Assembly (NCBI RefSeq): GCF_018130505.1
Contig: NZ_JAFCKH010000002.1
Coordinates: 620,001-684,000 of the forward strand
Direction: 5' to 3'
DNA: 64,000 nt
Source: Bradyrhizobium tropiciagri
GTDB lineage: Bacteria; Pseudomonadota; Alphaproteobacteria; Rhizobiales; Xanthobacteraceae
The position numbers were made by a program, and so were the translations under genes. Of the stretch, positions 57,135 to 64,000 are shown piece by piece. Numbering within the stretch: position 1 is the stretch's first letter; each line of letters starts with the position of its first letter. Under the pieces are notes generated by a model. It did not search any database and was not told the DNA's origin. It saw nothing but the letters and a program-made list of their open reading frames with translations.

Positions 57135-58115
57135 TTGTCAGTTGCAGGTTCTCTCGCGCGATTCCGCGATCGGCTCACCCTGCCGTTGATCGCAGCGCCG
57201 ATGTTTCTGGTGTCCGGCGTCGAACTGGTGGTAGCGGCCTGCCGCAACGGCGTGATCGGTTCGTTTCCGACGGTGAATTGCCGCGAGACGGAACAGCTCG
57301 ACGCCTGGCTCGGCGAGATCGAGCGCCGTCTGCAGGCGTATGCCGACGCAAGCGGCAAGCCGGCGGCGCCGATCTGTCCGAACCTGATCGTGCACCGCTC
57401 CAACGCGCGGCTTGCCGAGGACCTCGCCGTGCTGCTGCGTCACAAGCCGGAACTGGTGATCACCTCGGTCGGCTCGCCCGCGCCGGTGCTCGCGCCGCTC
57501 CACGATGCCGGCGCGCTGGTGTTCGCCGACGTCGCCTCGATCCGCCATGCCGAGCGCGCGGTCGCGGCCGGCGCCGACGGGCTGGTGCTGCTCACCGCGG
57601 GCGCCGGCGGCCAGACCGGCTGGCTCAATCCGTTCGTGTTCGTGCGCGCGGTGCGCGGCTTCTTCGACGGCCCGATCGTGCTCGCCGGCGGCATCAGCGA
57701 CGGCCATGCGCTGCGCGCCGCCGAGGCGCTCGGCTGCGATCTCGCCTACATGGGCACCAAGTTCATCGCGACGCGCGAGAGCCTGGCCGACGCGCGGTAC
57801 AAGCAGATGCTGGTCGAGGCCAGCGCCGACGACATCCTGCTTACCACCGCCTTCACCGGCCTGCAGACCAACATGCTGCGGCCCTCGATCGAGGCGGCGG
57901 GTCTCGATCCCGACGATCTGCCGGCGCGCGGCGCGATCGACATCGGCAAGGACATCGACATCGGCGCCCGCGAAAGCCGGCCCAAACGCTGGCGCGACAT
58001 CTGGAGCGGCGGCCATTCGACGTCGGGGGTGACCGACGTGCCTGCGGTCGATGAGCTGGTGGCGCGGACGCGCGCCGAGTACGAGCAGGCCAGCGCGCGG
58101 GTGAGGCTCGGCTAG
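57135..58115 (+). CDS. Nitronate monooxygenase-family protein, paralogue with His to Gln change
   Basis: 326 residues, clearly homologous to the gene at 51251 (VVAACRNGVIGSFPTVNCRE, CDLAYMGTKFIATRESLA). The catalytic block reads LTAGAGGQTGW, with Gln (codon CAG) in place of the His of GGHxG in the paralogue and in characterised enzymes. Barrel and FMN loops are intact. The start is TTG 57135, with GGGAAG seven bases upstream. It is divergent from an acyl-CoA synthetase. It may have a changed activity. Confidence 0.85.
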   Translation: MSVAGSLARFRDRLTLPLIAAPMFLVSGVELVVAACRNGVIGSFPTVNCRETEQLDAWLGEIERRLQAYADASGKPAAPICPNLIVHRSNARLAEDLAVLLRHKPELVITSVGSPAPVLAPLHDAGALVFADVASIRHAERAVAAGADGLVLLTAGAGGQTGWLNPFVFVRAVRGFFDGPIVLAGGISDGHALRAAEALGCDLAYMGTKFIATRESLADARYKQMLVEASADDILLTTAFTGLQTNMLRPSIEAAGLDPDDLPARGAIDIGKDIDIGARESRPKRWRDIWSGGHSTSGVTDVPAVDELVARTRAEYEQASARVRLG

Positions 58116-58138
58116 CTCGTACCGGCGTGCCGGAGGCG

Positions 58139-58227
58139 CGTAGCCCGGATGCAGCGAAGCGCAATCCGGGACAGCCCGTCCGCGGAAGGACCGCACCCGG
58201 ATTTCGCTCCGCTGCATCCGGGCTACG
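58139..58227. repeat. Palindromic repeat, family B
   Basis: CGTAGCCCGGATGCAGCGAA at the left, GCTGCATCCGGGCTACG at the right; 89 bases. It lies 24 bases after the NMO stop. Confidence 0.8.
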
Positions 58228-58306
58228 AGCTGACGATGGGCCGTCACTTGCCGTTGGCGGCCGCAAAGCTCCGAGCCGGTTCGGCGGCGTGTCAAGCGCT
58301 GTCGAC

Positions 58307-58322
58307 TTAACCCGCCATTAAC
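58307..58322 (+). promoter_or_regulatory. CtrA-type binding box
   Basis: TTAACCCGCCATTAAC is an exact match to the CtrA consensus TTAA-N7-TTAAC, 73 bases upstream of ATG 58395. Position and orientation fit a regulated promoter for the 81-residue gene. Confidence 0.55.
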
Positions 58323-58394
58323 CATGCCGGTCCCAACAATGGCGCCACAGGACGGGCCCGCCGCCGCGGCTGGCCTGCAATTTGGGAATGCGAC

Positions 58395-58640
58395 ATGCCC
58401 CTTGAGGCGCTCTCGGCCAAGATCCCGGCGACGCTCGACGAGCTTACGACCCGCGTCTTCTATGCCCTGCAGCGGCACCCGCTGTGCCGCCAGGTCGAAT
58501 TCGACATCGTCAGCACCCCGCGCACCCGCCGGACCAACTGGACCGTCACGATGCGTTCGGTCCAGCCCGGCGGCCTGTGGACCGCCCATGAGATCGTCGC
58601 TGACATCCAGGAAGCCTATGAACTTGCCGGCGCGGCCTGA
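58395..58640 (+). CDS. Small cytosolic protein, hypothetical, possible CtrA target
   Basis: 81 residues without signal peptide: PATLDELTTRVFYALQRHPL, then FDIVSTPRTRRTNWTVTMRS and WTAHEIVADIQEAYELAG. Alternation of amphipathic helices and a beta-like segment suggests a folded small domain. GGGAA lies upstream of the ATG. A CtrA box precedes it, so expression may be tied to the cell cycle or to motility/pilus regulation. Family not recognised. Confidence 0.65.
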   Translation: MPLEALSAKIPATLDELTTRVFYALQRHPLCRQVEFDIVSTPRTRRTNWTVTMRSVQPGGLWTAHEIVADIQEAYELAGAA

Positions 58641-58736
58641 TTTGGGTCCGTTTCGGTACAAATTTCAGCCTGTCGCCGCTGGAGCGGCACGCTAACGCCG
58701 CATTTGGCGTTCAGCTTCCGGCGATACTGGCCGGGA

Positions 58737-59504
58737 ATGGAGACGCTTTTGACCAGGGCCATCACCCTCGCCGCGCTGACCTGCTTGCTCCTCGCCGGCG
58801 CTGCGATCACCGCGATTTTGGGCCGCGACAGCCTGCCCGCGCTGCCGGCCAGCCTTACGGCCGCGCCTGCCGATAGCGGGCCCGTCGCCAACCGGGCGAG
58901 CAAGCAGGACAAGCTCGCGGTCGCTGCTCTTGGCGCCGCCGCCTTTGAGCCGGCAGCGGCCGTCGCGGAACAGCCGCCGGCCGCGCCGTCGCAACTGCAA
59001 CTCCGCGCCCAGGCCAACATCCCCGGCGCCTCCGACACCGTGCGCCAGGCCTATGCCTCCGTCGAGCCGACCGATGTCGGCCTGCCGAAGATCACCGAGC
59101 CTGCCGACGTCGCGCCGAAGATCACCGAGCAGCCGGCACCGGCCATCGCCGCACCGCCGAAGCCGAAGGCTGCCGCCAAGCCGGCGCCGCAGAAGAGCTA
59201 CACGCTGCTGAGCGACGCGCAGATCGCCAACATCAAGGAGCGGCTGAGGCTGTCGTCGGACCAGGAGTATTACTGGCCGGCGGTCGAGACCGCGCTGCGC
59301 GCGGTGGCGCGCAAGATCCACAGCAAGCGCCAGGGCGATGTCACCGCGGGCAACAGCGTGCCGATCGATCCGGACTCCGCGGAAGTGCAGCAGCTGAAAT
59401 CGGCGGCGATGCCGCTGCTGTTCCAACTGCGCGAAGACCAGAAGAACGAGGTGCGCTCGCTGGCGCGCCTGATCGGCCTGGAACGCGTCGCCGCGATGAT
59501 CTGA
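58737..59504 (+). CDS. Exported/anchored protein with conserved C-terminal domain, hypothetical
   Basis: 255 residues. One N-terminal membrane segment (AITLAALTCLLLAGAAITAI) is followed by a long Ala/Pro-rich linker (about residues 45-155, PAAVAEQPPAAPSQLQL..., APPKPKAAAKPAPQK). The C-terminal 100 residues are folded: YTLLSDAQIANIKERLRLSS, YYWPAVETALRAVARKIHSK and DQKNEVRSLARLIGLERVAA. This tail looks like a helical repeat module; I do not recognise it. The start at 58737 is close to a GGGA; TTG 58704 is an alternative. Confidence 0.7.
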   Translation: METLLTRAITLAALTCLLLAGAAITAILGRDSLPALPASLTAAPADSGPVANRASKQDKLAVAALGAAAFEPAAAVAEQPPAAPSQLQLRAQANIPGASDTVRQAYASVEPTDVGLPKITEPADVAPKITEQPAPAIAAPPKPKAAAKPAPQKSYTLLSDAQIANIKERLRLSSDQEYYWPAVETALRAVARKIHSKRQGDVTAGNSVPIDPDSAEVQQLKSAAMPLLFQLREDQKNEVRSLARLIGLERVAAMI

Positions 59505-59567
59505 GCGGCCGGAACCCGCGCAATCATTGCGGGAGTCCGTCTGCCGCCCGGTATCGCCGGTCCTTTC

Positions 59568-59592
59568 GGAACATCGCATCTTCTCGCACGTT
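59568..59592 (+). promoter_or_regulatory. EcfG-type (general stress sigma) promoter
   Basis: GGAAC at 59568-59572, a 16-base spacer, CGTT at 59589-59592: an exact consensus match, 25 bases upstream of ATG 59618, a normal distance for a transcription start near 59600. Confidence 0.7.
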
Positions 59593-59617
59593 GCTCGCCC
59601 GGAAGAGGAGGCGAGCC

Positions 59618-60268
59618 ATGCGGACATCGACGGCTTATTTTGCCGGTGTGGGAACTGTCGTCGCTGCGATCGCGGTCGGCGTTGGCGGCGGCTTCACAAT
59701 CGCGAACATTGTGAGCCCGCAATCGAAACAGGAGATCAGCCGGCTCGACCGCAGGGCGACCAGCGAGCCAGCCAAGGCAACGCCATCGGCTTCTCCGGAG
59801 CCGACACCGTATCTTGCGGCAACGCAGGAAGCCGCGACGAAGCCCGTCACCGTGGCGCCGGCGCCGCAGCCGCAAACCGGGCAGCCCCAGCAACAGCAGG
59901 CCGCGCCGCCCAGCGTTCCCGTGCAAGCCGAAACGCCGGCTGTACAAGATGCCAATGCGCAACCGCCTTCACCTCCTGCGCAGTTCACGCAGACTGTCAC
60001 GCATGAGACGCCCGCGTCCGCCGAAGCTTCCAATGCCAACGCAAGAGCGCGCGACGCCGATGTGAAGCGAGCGTCTGCCGAGAAACGGCGGGCCGAGCGG
60101 CGGCAGCGCTGGGCCGAGCGCCGCCGCATGCATCAGGACGATCAATGGCGTCGGGACGATCAATTGCGTGACGTCGAGCGGAGCGTGCGGGAAGAGACCG
60201 ACAGCCCGCGTCTCATGGCTGTGGAAGCGCCGCGCCGGATCGAGCTGTTCGACGGCGGCGACGAGTAG
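59618..60268 (+). CDS. Membrane-anchored low-complexity protein, predicted stress gene
   Basis: 216 residues. A single N-terminal membrane helix (YFAGVGTVVAAIAVGVGGGF) is followed by a Pro/Ala/Gln-rich extended stretch (residues 50-140) and a strongly basic, helical, charged block (DADVKRASAEKRRAERRQRW, WAERRRMHQDDQWRRDDQLR) before an acidic end. The protein may span from the inner membrane into the periplasm. GAGGAGG precedes the ATG. The perfect EcfG promoter upstream suggests induction in the general stress response. Function unknown. Confidence 0.75.
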   Translation: MRTSTAYFAGVGTVVAAIAVGVGGGFTIANIVSPQSKQEISRLDRRATSEPAKATPSASPEPTPYLAATQEAATKPVTVAPAPQPQTGQPQQQQAAPPSVPVQAETPAVQDANAQPPSPPAQFTQTVTHETPASAEASNANARARDADVKRASAEKRRAERRQRWAERRRMHQDDQWRRDDQLRDVERSVREETDSPRLMAVEAPRRIELFDGGDE

Positions 60269-60667
60269 CGCTGATAATCCGCACCCAGGGCGCCCCCTCG
60301 CGGTGCCGCGCCGCCCGCGGCGCATGCCGCCCTCTCCGTGAAAAACACCGGGCCACAACCGGCCATCCAGAGCCCCGGCTTGCGACGGTCTGGCGCATTG
60401 GCCGGCGGCCTGCGCTCGCATGAGCAGCTGAGACGGACGCAACCCGTCCCGGTCGCGCGGACATCGACATGCCCGCGCTGAAAAATCGCGGAAAAGTCGG
60501 GAAAGTGGTCTTCCCCTGTCCGCGAACAATCGGATAGGCTGCCATTACAGATTGTAGCAGTAATTTTACACCCGCATTGCGGAGGGCGCCTTTTATCGTC
60601 TATCCGCACAACTTTACGGCGAGTGGTGCCAGACGCACCCCGTCGACAACCGGATTTGGAGAGCAAC
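60269..60667. other. Intergenic region without a recognisable gene
   Basis: 399 bases. The first 250 are G+C-rich with no ribosome binding site or clear hairpin terminator. The A+T-richer part at about 60535-60600 (ATTACAGATTGTAGCAGTAA) is likely promoter DNA for the peptidase gene, but I cannot assign a -35/-10 pair with confidence. Confidence 0.45.
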
Positions 60668-62169
60668 ATGGCCGACAAGGTTTTGATCGTTAATGGCGAC
60701 GGGCTCGAGAAGAAATACGGTTCGAAGGGCCAGAAGGCGGTTCTCGCTGCGCTTCGCGCGCTGATCGCGGCCGACAAGAAACGCGACCTGAGCAGCCGGA
60801 TCATCGATATCTCCAGCGCGACCGACATGCGCCGCTGCCGCGGCAAGAAGGTGTCGAGCCCGGGCAACGAACGGCAGTCCAAGGATGCAGTGGACGCGAT
60901 CTATGCCGCGCTCAAGCCCGACTATCTGGTGCTGGTCGATGGCCCGGATGTGATCCCGCATCTCACCCTGAACAACCCCGTTCCCAAGGACAAGGATCCG
61001 GACGTTCCGAGCGACCTGCCCTATGCGAGCGATGCGTCCTACACGTCGCGCGACGCCGCCAAATACGCGGCCGTGACGCGGGTGGTCGGCCGCATCCCCG
61101 GCATCACCGGCGCCAAGGAGCCGGATCATCTGATCAAGCTGCTGCAGGTCTCGGCCGCCTTCAAGAGCCGTCCCCGCAAGGACTACATGTCCTACTTCGG
61201 CATCTCGGCGGCGGTCTGGTCGAAATCGACCGAAGAAAGCGTCGACAACATCTTCGGCAGCAAGACGATCAAGTCGTGCCCGCCGACCGGGACGCCGCGC
61301 GTATCGCGCGGACTGTCGCCGCTCAGCCATTTCATAATTGTCACGGCGGCGAGGTCGACCCGCAGTTCTATGGACAGAGGAGACAGCAATTCCCGGTGTC
61401 GATGACGAGCGACGACGTTGCCAAGGGAACGAAGCGCGACACCATCGTGGCGGCGGAATGCTGCTTCGGTGCCCAGTTGTTCGATCCGCAATGGAGCGCC
61501 GGGAAGCTTCCGATCTCCAACGCGTATCTGGCGGCCGGTGCGGTCGGCTTTTTCGGCAGCACGACGACGGCCTATGGTCCCGAGGAGGGCAACAGCGGTG
61601 CCGATCTGATCACGCAGTACTTCCTGATCAACGCGCTCGGCAGCGCGTCGACCGGTCGTTCCAGCCTGCAGGCGCGGCAGAAGTTCGTGAGCGGGCAAAA
61701 GATGGAGGACCCCGTCAACCTCAAGACGCTCGCGCAGTTCCTGTTGCTCGGCGATCCATCCCTGCAGCCGTGCCTCAGCGCAGGGCCGAAGGCGATCAAC
61801 CATTCTGCGGCCCGCAAGACCCGCCGGGTCGCGCTGACCGCGGCCGGCAAGGCGGCCTTCGATAGTTCCGGGTTCCCGGGAAAGCGCATTGTGCGCCCGC
61901 CCAAGGCGTTGCATGATGTGGTCCGGAAGGTCGCAAGAGAGAAGGGTATGCGCGCCGGCCGTGAGGACCTCGAATCGTTCCACATCGTTGGCGGCGAGGA
62001 TTACGGTGCCGAGATGAAGAGCCGCAAGGTCCAGCAGAGCGTCTTTGTCGTGACCAACAGCAAGCGGCCGTCGGGCAAGCGGCCGAAGCACATACCCGAT
62101 ATTCACGTGCTGGTCGCCCACGCGCAGGACAACCGTCTGATCCGCGTTGAGGCCTACGTTCGAAGGTGA
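60668..62169 (+). pseudogene. C25 (gingipain-like) cysteine peptidase, split by a one-base frameshift
   Basis: Read in one frame from ATG 60668, the product has C25-like blocks: DYLVLVDGPDVIPHL (about residue 90), SDLPYASDASYTSRDAAKYA and VVGRIPGITGAKEPDHLIKL, then drifts after SPLSHFI near 61333 to a stop at 61405. Another frame takes over at FHNCHGGEVDPQFYGQ (about 61331 on), then VAAECCFGAQLFDPQ, and runs to 62169. Together they give the clan CD His-Gly and Ala/Glu-Cys catalytic pair in order, about 500 residues in all. One base seems missing at about 61331-61340. It may be a sequencing error, a real mutation, or recoding. The small gene follows after one base. Confidence 0.75.
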
Positions 62170-62170
62170 G

Positions 62171-62419
62171 ATGAAGAAGGCCAAAGTCAGCGGTACGGTG
62201 ACGCGAAGCCGCATCGCGCCGGGCAGCAAGAGCGATCACGTCGGCGTGGTGTTGCGCGCCGACGACGGGAACGAATATGTCCTCCGCCGCAGCGGCGGCA
62301 ATGCGTTCCGCGATGACAAGCTCGAGGAGCTGGTCGGCAAGACAATCACCGGCGACGGCGTGATCGCCGGCAACACGTTCATCGTCGACGACTGGGCGGA
62401 GAGCAAGCCAAAGAAGTGA
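62171..62419 (+). CDS. Small beta-barrel-like protein coupled to the C25 peptidase gene
   Basis: 82 residues, no signal peptide. KAKVSGTVTRSRIAPGSKSD, HVGVVLRADDGNEYVLRRSG and LVGKTITGDGVIAGNTFIVD alternate short strands and turns as in OB-fold/DUF5818-like small domains. One base separates its ATG from the peptidase stop (TGAGATG), so translation is probably coupled. It could be an inhibitor, a substrate or a targeting subunit of the peptidase. The function is unknown. Confidence 0.75.
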   Translation: MKKAKVSGTVTRSRIAPGSKSDHVGVVLRADDGNEYVLRRSGGNAFRDDKLEELVGKTITGDGVIAGNTFIVDDWAESKPKK

Positions 62420-62816
62420 CGGGGCGGCTCGGCGGGCGCCGGGCGCGCCTCACCGGCAGGCTGACCCAAAGCCGCATCGATAACTCGGCGTCTTCGGCAA
62501 ACGCGACCGACCATGCGGCCATATCCGGCCAGTTGACGATCCTGATCCGTCGGCTCGGCTGGCGACGAGGAGATCGTCGCCGGTCGCCGCCGCGGTATGA
62601 GCGGTTCACCGGATGATCATGATCGTTCGATGCCTCAATTCCGAAATTTGTCGGGAATATCCGCGGTCGTTGAGGAAGCGGCACACGGCGACACTCCTTG
62701 GCTGGAAGGGTGAACGACCTGCGAGTGACGACATGGTCGCGACATGAGAACTTGAATTCCTGATCGGCTCGTTTACAGGCTCATTGGTCTCGCCCGGTGC
62801 ATCGATAGAGGACACA
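62420..62816. other. Intergenic region without a recognisable gene
   Basis: 397 bases between the small protein and the AraC gene. A frame at 62416-62616 is open but lacks a ribosome binding site and has the Arg-rich composition of a shadow frame. I see no terminator stem-loop with a T-run. The end (about 62750-62816) should hold the AraC gene promoter. Confidence 0.5.
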
Positions 62817-63758
62817 ATGGATTGGCTGAGCCGGCTGTTCGAGATGATGCCGGTGCGCGGTCGTCTTGACCTGCGCTGCTCCTATGGCGCGCCCTGGCGG
62901 ATTGAGCAGGGGCCGGGCGAAGCCAACGAAATCCCGTACCATGCCGTGCTCGCAGGCTCGGCGATGCTCGAGAATCCGTCGGGAGGCCGGCCGTTGCGAC
63001 TGGAGGCCGGTGACATCCTGCTGCTGCCGGGTAACCCCCGGCATGTCATGCACGACGACAGCGGCGCTGCGCCGCTGAAGGCGCGCAACCGCGCGTCCCT
63101 CAATTTCACGATCAGCGAAAACCCCGGCTCGGACGCGCGGCTCGATCTGTTGTGCGGGCATTTTTCGATTGCTCCGCCGCACGACCGACTGCTGCGCAAT
63201 TATCTGCCGCCGGTGATGATCGTGAGGGCCGGCGTGAAAGCCGGAGAGGGGGACACGAAGGCGCAGGTCGCGGGCCTCGTTGCCTTGATGCGCGGCGAGA
63301 CCGCGGGCGATCAGCTTGGTGGCCGCGCGATGCTGAACGCGTTGTCGACGGCGATGTTCGCGCTCGTGCTGCGCCTCGCCAGTGAGACCGGGGACGCTCC
63401 ACGCGGGCTGCTTGCGCTCGCGGGCCACCCGCGCCTCGCGCCGGTGGTCGCGGCCATGTTCGATGCGCCCGCGCGTGCATGGACGCTGCCCGAGCTCGCG
63501 CAGCTCGCCAACATGTCGCGCGCGACACTCGCTCGGCAATTCCAGGAGAAGGTCGGACGTTCACCGAGCGAACTCTTGACCGACATCCGCATGACGCTGG
63601 CAACGAATGAATTGAGAAAGCCATCGATCTCGACCGGAGCGGTCGCGGATTCGGTCGGCTATCGGTCGGAGGCGGCGTTCCAGCGGGCGTTCAAGAGCCA
63701 CATGGGCATCACCCCCGCGCAATGGCGAAAGGCGGCGCAGATGCCGGCGGGGTACTGA
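62817..63758 (+). CDS. AraC-family regulator with N-terminal cupin domain
   Basis: 313 residues. The N-terminal cupin-type sensor (EIPYHAVLAGSAMLENPSGG, LRLEAGDILLLPGNPRHVMH) precedes a C-terminal AraC DNA-binding domain with two helix-turn-helices: WTLPELAQLANMSRATLARQ and TGAVADSVGYRSEAAFQRAF, ending HMGITPAQWRKAA. It probably regulates a nearby gene with an unknown small ligand. GAGGA lies upstream of ATG 62817; the ATG at 62784 is less well supported. No obvious target lies in the window after it. Confidence 0.9.
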   Translation: MDWLSRLFEMMPVRGRLDLRCSYGAPWRIEQGPGEANEIPYHAVLAGSAMLENPSGGRPLRLEAGDILLLPGNPRHVMHDDSGAAPLKARNRASLNFTISENPGSDARLDLLCGHFSIAPPHDRLLRNYLPPVMIVRAGVKAGEGDTKAQVAGLVALMRGETAGDQLGGRAMLNALSTAMFALVLRLASETGDAPRGLLALAGHPRLAPVVAAMFDAPARAWTLPELAQLANMSRATLARQFQEKVGRSPSELLTDIRMTLATNELRKPSISTGAVADSVGYRSEAAFQRAFKSHMGITPAQWRKAAQMPAGY

Positions 63759-64000
63759 CGAGCTGGAACTCGCCAAGTGCACCGAGGGCGGTATCGATCG
63801 ACAATGCCTAGAACGGCGTCCCATTGCTGCGGCCGCGGAGCGCTTCGCTTCGGCCGAGCTGACGTCGCGCCTGCCTTGGCTCGCTCCGATCGGCCACCAT
63901 CGGCCGATCGGGCCGAAGTGCCGCAATCAGATGCCTGTCGGCCTGGGAGCGTGAGCAGCAGCAGCGCGATCGGGTGCAGGCAGCCTCGGACAACCCGATC
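63759..64000. other. Window end without an assignable gene
   Basis: 242 bases after the AraC stop. One plus-strand frame is open from 63759 to about 63952 and a minus-strand frame at 63808-63993, but neither has a ribosome binding site or a recognisable motif. Either could be part of a gene that continues outside. Confidence 0.4.

Noticed and set aside
61276-61333. Treating the second half of the C25 gene as its own gene from ATG 61276
   Set aside because: The residues before HNCHGG (PADRDAARIARTVAAQP) look like shadow sequence, while the other frame reads native up to HFI; no ribosome binding site precedes 61276.
62416-62616. Small plus-strand open frame of 66 codons
   Set aside because: Arg-rich, overlapping the end of the previous gene, no ribosome binding site or motif.
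63808-63993. Minus-strand open frame at the window end
   Set aside because: No ribosome binding site, Cys/Arg/Ser-rich shadow-type composition; cannot be supported from this window.

Overview
This 64 kb window looks like ordinary chromosome of a free-living or symbiotic alphaproteobacterium, most likely Bradyrhizobium or a close relative (inference). The signs are a G+C of about two thirds by eye, dense genes with many GTG/TTG starts, the gene families present (TrcR/DUF1013, TAXI-TRAP with DUF1850, Bug/TctC binding proteins, many acyl-CoA enzymes, NdvA-like exporter), general-stress EcfG-type promoters (GGAAC-N16-CGTT), a CtrA-type box, and at least five families of long intergenic palindromes of the kind common in Bradyrhizobium. 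I saw no rRNA, tRNA, IS element, integrase, CRISPR array or replication origin.

Layout. 1-600: end of a Tad pilus locus (two TadE-like pseudopilins). 750-8200: secreted protein, methyltransferase, beta-lactamase-fold hydrolase, stress-promoter small protein, a candidate small RNA, PQQ sugar-dehydrogenase-like protein, and a cis-CaaD-like tautomerase. 8400-13500: an enzyme cluster (SDR, two alpha/beta hydrolases, TMEM175 channel, HAD dehalogenase) around a CGNR regulator with two tandem operator-like repeats. 13800-17100: divergent oxyR-katG. 17100-25600: AKR, thioesterase, Nudix, Bug protein, small secreted proteins, CitE-like lyase, degenerate EAL protein. 26000-31900: MFS, then a complete TAXI-TRAP transporter with DUF1850 and an SDR. 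32000-37000: Na+/H+ antiporter, TPR-LprI protein, propionyl-CoA synthetase, lipoprotein. 37200-42000: core genes trcR, ispH-thrB-rnhA, peroxiredoxin, DUF924. 42000-48700: FadD, D,D-carboxypeptidase, NdvA-like exporter, SsuA-like binding protein. 48900-60300: HisE-like, DedA, two nitronate monooxygenase paralogues beside CoA enzymes, hybrid histidine kinase, small envelope proteins. 60600-62420: a frameshifted gingipain-like (C25) peptidase coupled to a small beta-barrel-like protein. 62800-63760: AraC regulator.

The genes suggest envelope maintenance, peroxide and general stress responses, and carboxylate/acyl-CoA catabolism. The least explained parts are the C25 peptidase pair, the CGNR operator cluster, the CUUCCUCCC small-RNA candidate at about 6.3 kb, and several enzyme-fold proteins that have lost a catalytic residue (SDR at 8.4 kb, hydrolase at 10.8 kb, NMO at 57.1 kb, EAL protein at 24.4 kb).
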